Source: an uncultured Clostridia bacterium (GTDB lineage: Bacteria > Bacillota > Clostridia > Christensenellales > UBA1242). Taken from it: a stretch of 64,000 nt of DNA. Where the stretch lies: positions 110,265 to 174,264 of the forward strand of contig CANBBP010000003.1 in NCBI GenBank assembly GCA_947366895.1. The letters are read 5' to 3'. The notes beneath the pieces are model-generated. The model was given only the letters and a program-made list of their open reading frames with translations. It made no database searches and had not been told where the DNA came from. The position numbers and the translations under genes were made by a program. This document shows positions 19,701 through 34,700 of this stretch, piece by piece; position 1 is the first letter of the stretch; every line of letters starts with the position of its first letter.

Positions 19701-22700
19701 CTTGATAATTCTGCAAACACTCAGGGCGGAGCAATTTATATTCAAAGTGGCAGCCTTAATATTTTAGGCGGAGAAATTTATGCCAATTATGCAGCTGGTG
19801 CAGGTGGAGCAATTCTTATTGCAGTTGATGGCAATGTTGTTATTTCTGGTGGAGAAATTTATTCAAACACTGCAAATCAAGGTGGAGCAATTTATTCTTC
19901 AGCAAAAGGTAACTTAAATGATGCTAGCAAAGGTTTTGTAACTGAAAAAGGCTCTTTAAATGAAATTAATCATGTGGGAGTTTCTAATTTAACTATTACA
20001 GGTGGATATATTTATAATAATAAGGCCGATAGTGATGGCGGAGCAATTTATGTAAGTGGTGGGTCTGAAATAGCAACCTTACTTATAGACAAGGTTGATT
20101 TAAGCGAAAATACTGCTTTACAATCAGGTGGTGCTTTATATATAAGTGGAAATGCTTATGTAGAAGTTAAAAATGCAAGCATATATAAAAATCAGTCAAC
20201 AAATTCACATGGTGGTGCTATCAATGTAACTAATGGGGCTAACTTATTATTAAGTGGTGGCAAAATATATGATAACACTGCTTCAATTTACGGAAGTATT
20301 GTATCTATATTAGGTGAAAATTCACAGTTAGTTATTACTAATGCACAAATTTTAAATAACACTTTTGTAGGAGATATTTCCACAAGTGGTGCAGTTTATG
20401 TGGATATTGATAGTGAATTGGTTGTTGGTGAAGGTGCCTATATTTACGAAAATTATAAAGTATATGATGCAGTAAAATATAACTTTAATATTTTCTTAAA
20501 AAGTTCAACTGATAATGGTGCAAAAGTTAAAGTATTAACTAGTTTAAATAGTAATGCAAGTCTTGGTGTTAATAGTGACAATACAAAAGAAAGTTGTGCT
20601 ATTGCTATTGCATATTCTGAGAATTTTGAAATGTCTAGTAAAAATATAGTTTCTAAATTCTTTACAGATGTAGAAGGCAAATATATTTATTTAGATAATA
20701 ACGTTATTTATTTAGGTCGTTCAAAATCTTCTAATGACAATAGTTTTGGTTTTGTTTATGTAGCAACCGATTATATTAGCGAATATGATGGTGCAGAGCA
20801 CTCTATAGGTTTTGATATCTTAGAGGACCCTAATGGTGTTACTGTACAATTTATTGCAAGCGATTATACCGAAGAACCTGCTTATAATTCTGCATGGTTA
20901 TCTGAAAAACCAACTATGAGTGTTGCAGGCAAAAAATATATTCACTTTAGAATTGTATATTCTGGCACTCCAGAATATTTGGGATATAGATTGCTTTATA
21001 TTAGAGGTTTAACTCCAGTTATTACTGAAGAACCTCATGTAGAAACCGAATTAATAACAAATACTGTTTATTCAACAACCGCAGGTCCAGGAGGTAGTGA
21101 TAATAGGCCTGAACTTGTTGGCGGAAGTGCTGAATATAATGGCAAAAAAATTAGTGGAAGATTTGTTTGGGCTTTTGATAGTTTTGAATTTAATGATATA
21201 GGCTTGCAAGATGCTTACATCAATTTTGTACCAACAAATTCAAGTTATAATGTTGTTGCACTTGTTATTAAAGTGGGTGTTTATGTAGAAAAATTCTATT
21301 ATGGTGCAGGTTCAAATGGTGAAGTTGGCTTTTATATTGATAGTGACTTTACTAGAATAAGTGAAGTTGCTACTATGGAAGAAGCTGTTGGAAGCATTAC
21401 TAATAATGGTACAATATATCTTGCTAAAACTTATGTTGTTACTGGTGAAGAATACTGGGGAACAAATGATGGATTTACAGTAAATATTTCAAGAACAAGA
21501 AACACTAAAGGTGAAATGTTTACTTCTGAAATGATAACAGTAAATAAAAACGGTAACTTAAATATAGGTATTAAAAGAGATGGCATTCAAGTTAAAGATG
21601 GTTCAATTAACATAAGCGGTGGTGCTGTTTGGAAAACAAGCAATAATGCTGATACAATGCCTACTAATGATAATTATTCAACCAATGCAGGTTGCAGAAG
21701 TGTGGGCTCTATTATTGGCATTCTTAGTGGCGGTAACGTAAGCATTATTAAAGGTGTAACCTTAGAAAATAATGATAATAATAGTAGTGAAAATACAAAC
21801 TCAGGTTTAGGTGGAGCAATAAGAAATGAAGGCAATTTATACATTGAAGATGTAACCATTCAAGGTAATATTGCAAGTGGTTATGGTGGAGCTATTGCAG
21901 TTATTAATGGTGCTTATCTAGAAATTGTTTCTGCTAATATCTATTATAATTTAGCAAGCAAAATAAATAGCAGTGATGGTGGAAATGGTGGTGTATTATA
22001 TATTGCTGGAAATAGTGAAGTTTTAATTCATGGTTTAACTGCTATAAATAATAGAGCATTAAATAATGGCGGTGTTATTTATCAAAATGGTGGAGTATTA
22101 GAACTTGCTCCTAATTATGATGAAAGTGCTGGGGTTTGGAGTAGCATTAACATAAGTTCTAATAGAACAAATAACATAGGTACAATTTATACAACCTGCG
22201 AAAACACTAATGCTAATTTAATTATTAGAGGTGGAGAGTTAAAAAGTAATATTGCTACAAAAGGTAGTGCAATTTACTTTAATAACAAACCTAAAAATAG
22301 CGATGCAATACAAAATGTATTAACTTTTGAAGCAAGTACTAACGGAAACAGTCAATCAACACTTGCTATAGATGGTGAAATCTATATGCAAAATCCGGAC
22401 CAAATAATTCAAAAGAGAGCTTTTAGTGGAGATACAAACATAGAGTTGTCTTTAGGATTTGTTGGAGAACTAGGGCAAGTTATTGTTGATAAAGTTGATT
22501 TCTATGAAAAAACTTTAGAAAGCTATACATTAGTTGGTTCAGATATCTTTAAACTTACCGAAATTACTACTCATGGCGGACATGATACCCTTCAACTATC
22601 TAAGAAATTTTCTTTATTTGTATATGCCGATAATTATATTCCAAAGGTACCTGCTGTACCAGAAGAAGATAGAGTAAAATATGAACTTGAAGTTCAGTAT

Positions 22701-25700
22701 GGCGATACTTATGCTGACTATATTAAAGGAAACATCTTAAAAACAAAAACCGGAGAAGTTGAAGTAATTAAGGCTGGATATGCAATAGGTATGTTCTGTT
22801 ATATGCATGATAACGGAGCCGCTATAAATGGTATAGATTTAAGTACCCAAGTTTATTATGAAATGTCCTATGAAAACGGTGATAGTGCAGATTGTAATAT
22901 TTACATTGTTTGGGTAGTGGCTGACCCAATTATAGAAGTTGTTATAACTAACGAAAATGCTAATCCTTTTACTTATGGCGAAGAAGTTGTATTAAAGGCT
23001 GAAGTTAAAAATAAAAGCGATGATTTTGTTTATGGTTATACTTGGTTTAAAGAAAATGAATTTGTTCCAGATTCTACAAGTGATACTTTAAAAATAAGAG
23101 AAGTAAATCAAAGCGGGAACTATAAAGTTCAAGTAAGTGTTACATCTTCTACTCTTATGATTTCAAGAGAGGCAATGTCAGACTATGTTCAAGTAGTAAT
23201 AGAACCTGCAATGTTAGAAGTGGGCTTAGAAGTAAACGCCTTTACTTATACAGGGGCTCCTATTGATGCAAGATTTACTAACGGAAAAGATAGCGGTACA
23301 AACTTAGTTCTTGTTGATGGTCAATTTGGTTTTGAAGATGATATTGAAGTTTTAAAACTAAGTGCTGATAACAATGGGGCTATTGAAACTTTAGCAAATA
23401 TTGGCGAAGAATACTACACAATGGATATATCTATTGATAACCCTAACTACTATTTAAAATATAATTCGTTAGGTTGGAGAATCACTCCATTACCTCTTGA
23501 TATCAATGGTTGGTTTGATGTGTTTACTAATAGCCAGTATCAAAACGATTATGAACAAAAAGATGGAGTAAAACATGCACTTGTTCCTACATTTAGTAAT
23601 GTTGTGGAAAACGATAACATTATTCTAGAATTAAATTTTGCTAGAGTAGGAGATACTGATGATAGCGGAAATCAAAATTATATTACCGTTTATTACAATT
23701 ATAATATAGGTTTTGTTGCAAACCCTGAAGATACTTTTGCAATGGATACAACCGATATTGGGTATGTAGATATAGGAAGATATATCAGTTTACTAATAAA
23801 AAATTATAATCCTAACTATGCAAACCCTATAGATGAAGGAACTTTCAGATTTGTTTGGAGCATTACTGAAAAACAAGCATTTATTGATAGATGGAATATA
23901 GAAAATGATATTATTATTCACGAAGAATTAGCAAACAATGAAGATCCTTATACAGTTGTTAAAACTTATAGATATTTAAGTGAAGATGATAATGGATATA
24001 GAATAACCGCTTCGTTAAAAGATAGTGACAACGAACAAATTTACAATAATTTAACTTTAAAACTTATTGTTCAAGGTTTAACAAATGCTGGTGTAGAAGT
24101 TAATTTATCAACAACCTTTACTGTAAATGCTGATAATAGACTGGAATTTGTAGAAGGTGAAAACAACTATATTACTTTAACTGAGGCTGGCGAATATAAT
24201 GTACTTGTTGAGATTGTTGGTTACTTAGAAGTTACCGATAAAAATAGAACCGACTTTATGAAGGGACAATACTTTATTTTAAGTAAAGATGGTGTTTATA
24301 TTTTTGCTGACCCTGGTGAATATGTTTTTGATTTAAACGAAACATATTATAAACAATCAAGTAATTATCACGCACTTAATAGTTCAGTTTATAGTATAAC
24401 GTTAGTTATAGAAAAACAGGAATTAGACCTTGTTTGGGGTATTGATGGAGTAAATGTTAATGCTATAGTTTATGATAAACTTTATCATAGGGCAGCTGTT
24501 TCTAGTGCTATTATAGGAAAGGATAATAACAATAATATAGAAATAGACTTAAAAGATGCTTATACCTATTCTAAAGATTTCTATAAAAATTTAGCAGGAA
24601 AATATACCGCATTAGTAGAACTTACTGAAACATATGAAAATAACTATGAAATTAAGTTGGGAACAGAAACATTTACATGGACTATTGAAAAAGCAACTTT
24701 AGTTATTATTTGGCCTACTATTACTACTTTTGAATGGAATGGAGAATATCAAACGTTTAATCCAACAATAAGGGGTGGTATTGGTGCCGATGTTCTTGGA
24801 TTATCTACTGAGGGCAATTCAGAAAGAGAAGCAGGAACTTATACTTGCACAGTAACTATTGGAACTTTAAATCCTAATTATGAACTAGGTGATGATCAAC
24901 CTAGATTCTGTGAATGGAAAATTACAGCAAGAACAATAACTTTCGTTTGGGAAATAAACGATAATGGTACCATTCTTGATAGAACTTTAACCTCTGCAAA
25001 CTCAGATGAAGAAAGGTCAAGTGTTTACGATGGGCAACCATTTATTCTTGTTCCTAAAATTTCAAATTTAGTAGGAAATGATGAGCTTATCTTTAATACT
25101 TCCTATGTAAAGAGTGATGAAAATTGTATTAATGCTGGCGAATATTATGCAAGTATTGATATTTCTTCTGGTTTAGGTGGCACTAATGCAAGCAACTATA
25201 TTTTAGTAGCAAATGAGACAACCGATATTTCATGGAAGATTAATCCTAAAGAAGTTACTTTTGTTTGGGATTATGTTGGCGGATTTGTTTACAAAGGTGA
25301 TAACTATAGTGTAAAAGCCAGTGTAAATCCTGATGATATTGTAAATAACGATACCTTTAATATTACTTATTCTCATGATTACTTTAATTCTACAAGTTAT
25401 TATCAAGAAACAGCAAGTGCTGTTGGCGGATATAGAGCAAAAGTTGCAGATATTGGCAACCCTAACTATACCTTTAATGAAAATAATAGTAATACCTTTA
25501 GAGCATGGGAGATTACTAAAAAATCAATTAACCTAACTTGGGAGGGTAGTAATACCGAAAGTTTAGTTTACGATGGAAGTGCAAAATTCTTTTATGTTAC
25601 TGGTTTATCGGGAGTTATTTCAGGAGAAGAAAGTGGAGTAACTATAAGAGTTTCTTATACCGATAGTTTTGGAGCTGGTTTAGAAAGTGCTGATGTTATT

Positions 25701-28700
25701 GATGTTGGTTCATATACTGGAACAGCTATTGTTGAGGGATTATATAGTAACAATTATGAAATTGTAGAAACCGATCTAACAACTTCATGGACAATAACTC
25801 CATTACCATTAAAGTTTGAATGGAATGGTGTTGCACCTGAAGGGGCTGTATGGAGTAATGATACTATTGTGTATGATGCAAACTCATCAAGTCCTCGTGC
25901 ACAATACTTCTTATTTAATGTATTAAATGCAAACAAAAGAGATGAAATAACTTTTTATATTCAAATAACTGCCACAGGCAATGTTAATGCTACTAATATA
26001 ACAGTTGATTTTGATGCCGCAGGATTAAACCTTAATGAGTTAATTGCCTTTATGGAAAGAAACTGCATAAATGCTTCTACTTATCAAGCAAAAGTAATTG
26101 CTGTTTCAGGAATGGGTGGAGATAATTATTCACTAGAAAATGCGGAAAATATTGAAAAAAGTTGGACAATAACTCCTGCTGAAATAGATTTAACAACTCA
26201 TACCGATGCCTTTATTCTTGATTATGGCGATGGCTCTACTATACCATTTGTATATAGTGGATTAAATCAAGATGTATTTATAAAGGTAAGAAATGTTTAT
26301 AAAGAAAATGAATTTTTAACTTATGGCACCGATTATACAATAAGCGATAATAGCGGTAAAAATGCTGGTAATTATTTAGCTGTTGTAACTTTAAATAACA
26401 CAGGTAATTATATCTTTTCTAATAAATTAACCCGTTCTTATGAATGGCGTGTAAGTTGGAGAATTGATAAACTTGCTGTTGTTCTTGAATGGTCCAGTGC
26501 CTCTAGCGACTTTAATAATACCTATAATGGTAATCCTATTGTTGTTACTGCCAGTGTATTAAATGCTATGGGTGATGATGTTGTTTCAGTTGTTGCTTAT
26601 TCTAATGGTACAGAAGTTATTCCTATACCTTCTCATGATTATAGTTCAAATGTTTATACAAATAGCCAAATTAATGTTGGTAAATATTTAGCAAAAGCAA
26701 CACAGGTATCAAATCCAAATTATACTGTAGATGAGGCTACCAGCACTAATGAATGGTATATTTTAAAACGCAAAGCTAACATTACTTGGGTTGGAAATAA
26801 TATCAACAATAATATTGGCGGTTCTATTACAAGCGATAGTGCAACCTATTTAGGTAGTAGAGGAAGTGAAAATGCTATTTACTTTACAGGAGTAGCTTCT
26901 AACTTAATTAATGGAACAACACTTAATTTAACAATGCAGTATTATCGTGCAGACAATATTGAAAATTGGGATAGTTGGCAAAGTTATGACGATGATGAAG
27001 TAACTTGGAGTAAAGTTTTAAATGCTACTGATTGTTTAGGTGTTGGATATTATAAGTGTGTTGTTTCTGCAAGTGAAGATTCTTTCTATACATTGGAAGG
27101 AGCAAACACTACAAAATATTGGAAAATAAATAAAAGAACAGTAATCTTTAATTGGAATACTAATACCTTTGTATATGATGGTACAGAACAAGGACCAAGA
27201 CCTACAATGAGTGGAGTGGCTCCTAGTGATAGTGCAATAATAACTTCTTCAACCTGTGTAATTGCTGGGAATAGTTCTATGAGAAATGCAAATAAACCAG
27301 GTGAACATTACACAGCATATATTGAATCTTTAGGAAATACCCCTCAAGCTAAAAACTATGATGTTGAAAATAGTTCAAATAGAACTTGGGAATGGACAAT
27401 AACTCCTAGAGAAATTGAAATTGCATGGCGTTCATCAAATAATTCATCTTGGGTTTATGATGCAGTTAATAGTAAGTATTATTATATTGTTTCAACTAGT
27501 GGCTTAGTATTGGGCGAAGATGTTAAGTTTGAATATGAAATTTCATTTACTCCTTCAAATAGTGCAAATACACAAATCTTGTCACAATTAAGTGATTGTA
27601 AAAATGCTGGTGATTATACTGCAGTTGTAACTGGCTTAATTGGTGATAGTAGATACAACTATAGTTTATCAGCTTATGGTGAAGCAGCTTTAACAAGAAG
27701 TTGGGTTATTTACCAAGCATATGTAACATTTGATTGGAACTATAACGATGGTAATGGTGCATTTAATTATGATGGAAGTTTGAAATCTGTAACTGCAACT
27801 GTTAAAGGAGCATTAAACGATGAATTAGTAGTTGTTCCATTTACAGCAAACGACAATGGTTATGAAAACAATCAAAAAACTGATGTTGGTATTTACTTTG
27901 CAAGAGTATCAAGACTAAATAATAATAACTATACCTTTAATTCTTCTCTTGCTGTACTAGAGTGGCAAATAAAACCACAAGTGGTAAATATTAATTGGAA
28001 TATGTCTGGCTTGCCAACTGATGCAAATGCAGAAGGCGGAATTATAAGAAAAACTTATGATGGCACTGAAGGATATTTCTATCCTGAAATTGTAGGAGCT
28101 GTAGCAGATGAAGATGTTAATTTATCTTTTGCCAATTATCTTGTTACATCTTCTAATAGTACTATTACAAACTCTACAATAAATGCAGGAAATTATAGAT
28201 GTACAGTTAGTTCTTTATATGGTGCTAATGCCTATAACTATACAATTGAAGGACTAGATGAAAATGATTTAAATAGAAGTTGGATAATAGACCCTATTCT
28301 CTTAACTTTTGCTCCTCCTTCTGACACCATGTATTCATATAATGGTAATCCTCAAAATCTATCAATTTCTTTACAGGGTAATATCTTAGATATTGATGAA
28401 AATAAAGTTTACCCTATGTATAAGTATTTAAGTGCAAGCCCTGTTGTAACCTTTACTCAGAAAAATGCGGGAAGTTATAATATAATAGTTTCCTTAGGCG
28501 GAGTATCTGCAAATAATTATGCTTTCACAGAAGATACCTTAACTAATATAACTTTTAAAATAAATCAAGTTTATATTAAAATTCAATTCTTAGATAATGG
28601 AACAAATAGAGAATATATCTATGATGGAAATGAGCATAGACCAGAACCTACTATAGAAGGAGTTATGCCTAACGATTCTCCTTTAAGATATGATTATCAA

Positions 28701-31700
28701 TATCTTGAAGATGGCAACTGGACTAACTTTGCTGGCACATCTTCATCTTATATGGTGGGAAGATATAAGTTATCTGTTGGCTTAACTCCAGATGGTATGA
28801 CTAATTATAAAATAGATAATGAAAGCACTGTTCAATGTGAATACTCAATTACTTCTGCTACTCCTAAATGGAATGTAATACCTCTTAAAACTGGTGTCGC
28901 ACCTGAAGGTGAAGGAGATGAAGAAGCAAGGACTACAGTTGTTCTTATTACATTTACTGGAGCAAACTCTGAAAAAGCAGAAATACCTAGAGGAACAATT
29001 TCCTTTACTACAGGAAGTACTGATCCATCTAATGGACAAATGCAAGTAATTTCTCGTCAATTATATTCCGCTAAGATTGAGGCTGAATCACCAAGTTCAA
29101 TTTTTGCTAAATATTATGAAATGTTTAAAGAGACCATAGATTTCTATGCTTTTGCCGATAATACTTCTTATACTATAATTACTTATCATGAATATCATAG
29201 CGGTGGCTATACTCCATCTTTTGGTTATGATGGTGTTACCAATGCTATTAAAGGTAGAAACTATAAGAACTTATCTAATCAAAAGCCTTCAAAACAATTC
29301 TATCCATCAAATTCACCACAAGCTAATGTTAAATTGTATTATGCTGTTGGTGATGAATATTCAGAAATATTAGGTCAACCTCCTATTACAGGTATTAAAT
29401 ATGGTGATGTAATAAAATTCTTTATTACAGGCGGAACAAACTTAACTGTAAACAATTACTATTTAGCAATTAATAATACTATTGTTGATAGTAGTCTTGC
29501 ATTTAGCGGAACTATTGTAACATATATTACTGACCAAAATAATGATGCAATAAGACACTTTAAGAGCAAAGTAAATACTGCAACTGGCGAAGGAATTTGC
29601 ACTCTTGTTACTTATGCTGAGGTAAGATTTGTTACCGTTGGTACATTAGTTATTAAAGGTTATAAAGAGGGTGGAATAACTATTAATGATAAAGGGGAAG
29701 AAAGAAGTTTTATTGAAGGAACTTCTGCTCCTAATGATATTGAGATTGCTAAGAAAGAATTAACCTTTAGCAAAGATAATAAACTCCCTAATGCTACAAT
29801 GGCATATGGTACTGGTGTTATAGTAAAAGATGAAGGTAGTAATTTTAAATTTGTAGAAAGTGAATTTGTTAATTTTAATACTGAAGTTGAAGCAGTAATT
29901 GCTTCTATTAAACTAGGGGCAATAATCAATTCTGCTTTGGGTGAAGATTTATTAACTTTACAAGCAGATACTTATCCAAATAGAATTACCATAGAAGAAA
30001 TGAGCCACCCATATTATACTTTTAATATTATAGATGGTGATGCTTATGGCGATTTAAAGGTCGATAAACAAACTCTTAGTGCTGATACTGAAGGTATAAG
30101 AATTGAAATTAATGATAGTAATTGTGTTTATAATGGTTTAGTTCAAAGACCAACAATAACTATAATCTACAACCAAAAAGAAGTTGCATATGAAAATATA
30201 GAATATCAAAATGCTATTGAAGCAGGAAATAATACAGCAACATTCTTATTCTATCCAACTGGAAACTATACAGGCGTTATAGTTGGTTCCTATTCTATTG
30301 CAAAATTTAATTTGGCTGATGTTGATATTAGTAGCGACTTAACAAGTAGTGTTGAATATACCGCTTCTTCTATAACTAAAGAATTTACCTATATGTCTGG
30401 GGCAGAAGAAAGAAGTAATGTATTTATTAGAAGAGAAGATAATTCAATTCAATATTTATTTGTAAATAAAGACTTTAACGTTTATTATTCTTCTAATATT
30501 AATGCTGGCGAAGCAACTATAACCATTCAAGCAAGAGGAAATAATGTTACAGGCACCAAAGATATTAAATTTACAATTACTCCTCAAGTTGTTGTAGATA
30601 GTGATATCAGTGATTATTCCTTAGTATTTAATGGTCAAACAAGTAAAGAGTATGTTTACACAGGTTCAGCAATTAGTCCAACTGTTAGTTATCTTTATAG
30701 TACATCAAAAGGTATTTCATTTACATTGAGTGATCAATATTCTTATGTTGATAACATGAAAAATGAATTACCTGATGGAAGTATTAACGTAGGTTCTTAC
30801 TTTGTTGTGGCAACTATAACTGGTGCTGTTATGTCTAGTTATAACAATTATACTGGCGTGGTTTACTTACCATATAGCATTACTGCTTTAGACTTTACAA
30901 CCTTAGATAGTTTTAATATTGCACCTATAGCTAAACAAACTTACTCTATAGGAAATATTGAACCTACTATTGATTTCTTTAGAATGATGACTATAGATGG
31001 TCAAGAACAAAAGGTAACCTTAACCCCTGAAATTGATTATCTTGTAAGTTATGAAAATAATAAAAATGCGGGCACTGCTCGTGTAACTATTACAGGTATA
31101 GGCAATTTTAAAGGTACAAAATATACAAGTTTTGTTATTGCTCAAAAAGATATTAAGGATATTGTATTTGCTCCAAATCAAACTTACACCTTTACTAGCA
31201 GAAGAATTTCTCCTAGTGTAGATGAAATTATAGGAACATATAATAATCTAAGTCTAAGTGAAAATGCAACTATTGCAGTTGTGGGTTATGGTGAAAATAT
31301 TAATGCTACTTATGAAGATAGTGAAGGGGTTATTCATAATTTAGGTTCTGTTGATATTGTAGGTATAGGCAACTATACAGGAAATGCAACTGTAACATTT
31401 AGTATTAAAAAATTGTCTATTTCTCAAAGTCAGGCAAATAATGTATTATTACAATTCTCAGAGGATAGTTATTATTACACAGGGTCAGAAATAACTCCTG
31501 ATGTTACTTCAATTTCTTACTTATATAGTAATGGTGAATCTTCTTATTTCCTTTATATGTATGGCAAAGAAAGCGAAGATGATACCGATTATGATTATAC
31601 AGTTGGTTATACCAATAATATTAATGCTAGTGAAAATGCAATCATTACTATAACTTTTGCTCCTAATAGTAATTATGAAGGTACATTTAATAAAAACTTT

Positions 31701-34700
31701 ACAATCAAACCAAAAGATTTAGATACAAGTTATTTTATAACTTCTAGAACTTATCAAACTGGTGTACAAGTTTCAGAGGCTCCTGATACCACTCTTTCAA
31801 ATGAAATATACACCTCAGATGCAATTCAAAAAGATGTTAAGGTTTATCATTACACTAAATCTGGCGACAATTACATTTATACCGAATTAACATTTAATAT
31901 TGATTACACTCTTGAATATGTAAGCAATACAAATGTCGGTATGGCTGTGTTAAGTGCAAAGGGTCGTGGAAATTATGCTTCAAATATTATTAATTATTTT
32001 ACTATTGAGCAAAAAGATATCAGTGATGCAAGTGGAGATATAACCATACCTAATATTCCAGATGAAGTTTATACAGGTTCAGTTATTCTACCAAGCATAA
32101 CAATGTTCCATCAAAGTTCTCAGGGAAGCATTCCTCTTGTTATTGATGTTGATTATACAATAAGCATTGATAATAGAGAAAATTCTCAGTACGATAATAT
32201 TAATGCTAGTGTTGATGGTAAAAAAGCTTGCATCGTTATAACTGGTAAGGGTAACTATAAAGGAGTAGTTTATAAAGAATTTGTTATTACTCCACGTAGT
32301 TTAACTTCACAAAATATTAATGTTTCTTCAATCCCTAACCAAGAATATACTGGTAAGGAAATTACTCCAAATGATGCTATTATTGTTACAGATGGTTCTA
32401 AAACCTTAGTATTTAATGTTGATTATACTATTAGTTATACCGATAATATAAATGTAGGTAATGTTGTACCTGTAACAATTCAAGGGCTAGGTAATTATAA
32501 AGATAATTTAAATAGAACCTTTGTAATTGTACCTAGAAATATAGGCTTACATGCTGATGAATTTAAAATTGTAATTAGCGATTTTAACTTTACTGGGTCA
32601 GAAATAAAACCAAGTTATAACGAGTTTACTTTGTTATACAATGGTGTTGCATTAAGTAATGATAGATTTATCTATACTATAGATAGTGATAGTTATGAAA
32701 ACAACATTAATGTAAGTGGCGAAGAAAAAGCAAGTTTTGTTATTGTTGGTAACAATAATTTTACAGGTAGATTAGCCTTTGAATTTAATATTGTTCCATT
32801 ACCTTATGATGAAACAAGCTTTGATATAACCTTAGATGAAAGTTATAGATATACTGGTAGACAAATTACTCCTAACCCTAATATTGTTGTTAATAGTCTA
32901 CTATGTGCCGATAAAGTATTACAATTAAATAGAGATTACACTTTAAGTTATGAAAGGAATCAAAGTTTAACTATTGCTGGAAATGATAAAGCAAAAGTTA
33001 TAATAAACTTTATTGGTAACTTCGCTGGTTTAACTTCAAAAACTTTTGATATTAGAAGAATAGATATAACTTCAGATGATGTAATAATTTCTATTGCCGA
33101 AGGTCATGAGGTTTATTATACAGGAAATATTATAGAACTTCACTATGATGATTTATTAGTTGTATTAAAAGAAACAAATGGTTCTCCTGCATATACAATG
33201 TCTCTTGCAGATATTACTCTAAGACAGGTTTTCACCCTTGAAAATGGTGATAGTGTTAATAATAAAGATGTTGCAAGTGGTGGTGCAGTAGAAATTACTT
33301 TTGGTAGTGCAAATGGTATTTTTACAGGAACTGTTATTTATCACTTTGATATTTCTCCACTTGATATAGGTAGCGATAACATTATTATTAATGATAGAGT
33401 ATTAAAAGACGAAATTTATACAGGGCTTGATATTGAAAAAGACTTTAGTGATTATGTTGACTCAATAGGCGGAGAATCTGTTATTGTTGGAATGCTTCAA
33501 GCAGGCAATACAATATTAAAATATGGTGTTGATTATACTGCTTATTACACTGGCAATCATACAGATGTTGGTACAGTTAGATTAACTATTAGAGGAAATT
33601 ATAACGAAACAAATAAAGCTAATATTACCGGCGAAAGAGTTATTGAATTTAATATTGTTCCTAAAGATTTAGATGAAAGATACTTTATTTATGAAGATAT
33701 AGACCCTCAAATTTACAACTATCATAACGAAGTTATTGTTGATGAATTTATTGGTGTAGAATTTAAACTTAGTGGCGGTAGCACAAAGATACTTGAATAC
33801 GGAAAAGACTTTGTTGTAGCAGGATATACACACAATGTTAATGTTGGTACAGCTATTGTTACAATAGAAGGTCAAGGTAATTTTGCAGGCACTTATAATA
33901 TTGAGTTTGAAATTGTAAAACGTACTATAACTTCTGATGAAGTAAAATTTGTAAATAGTCAAGACCGTTATTATATGGGCGAAGATATAAACTTAGGAAT
34001 ATTTGAGGTCTTGATAGGAAACAAAGAAAGAATTACCTTAACTAACGAACAGATAGAATTTGTAGGAAATAAAAAAGATGTTGGAACTATAACAATTAAG
34101 TTTGCAACAGCTAAATTAGGTGGTAATTATGAGGGTGATGACATTCAATTAACATTTAATGTTTTAGCAAGAGAATATAATAAAAATATATTCACTATCC
34201 CTCCTATAAAAGCTCAAAATAAAACAAGCGGTGAAATAAGACCAATATTTGAGGCTCCATATATTTCAGGAGATACAGGTATAACATTTATAAATGAAGA
34301 TAATCACATTATAACTTTAGTTAAAGATGTTGATTATATTCTAGAATATAGAAACAATATAGATGAAACGGAATTTGCATACATTGATATTTCATTTAAA
34401 GGAAACTTTACAGGAACAACAACCGTAACATTTAGAATTGTAAAACCTATTGCTTCTGAGCAAGAATTTAATGATTTAAAAGCTAATGGTATTAACATAG
34501 TTTCTAAATCGGCAACCGACTTAAGTACTCCAAAATATGATGAAGTAAAATATTTAAAAGACTTAAAGTTTGTAGATAATAACTTAAACGAAATTACATC
34601 TATTACTTGGAGTAATGGAAATGTAGAAATATTCTCAGCTGGTACATTTAATGCAAATATAAGGTATAATCCAGATAGTGACCTTTATGTAGATTATTTA

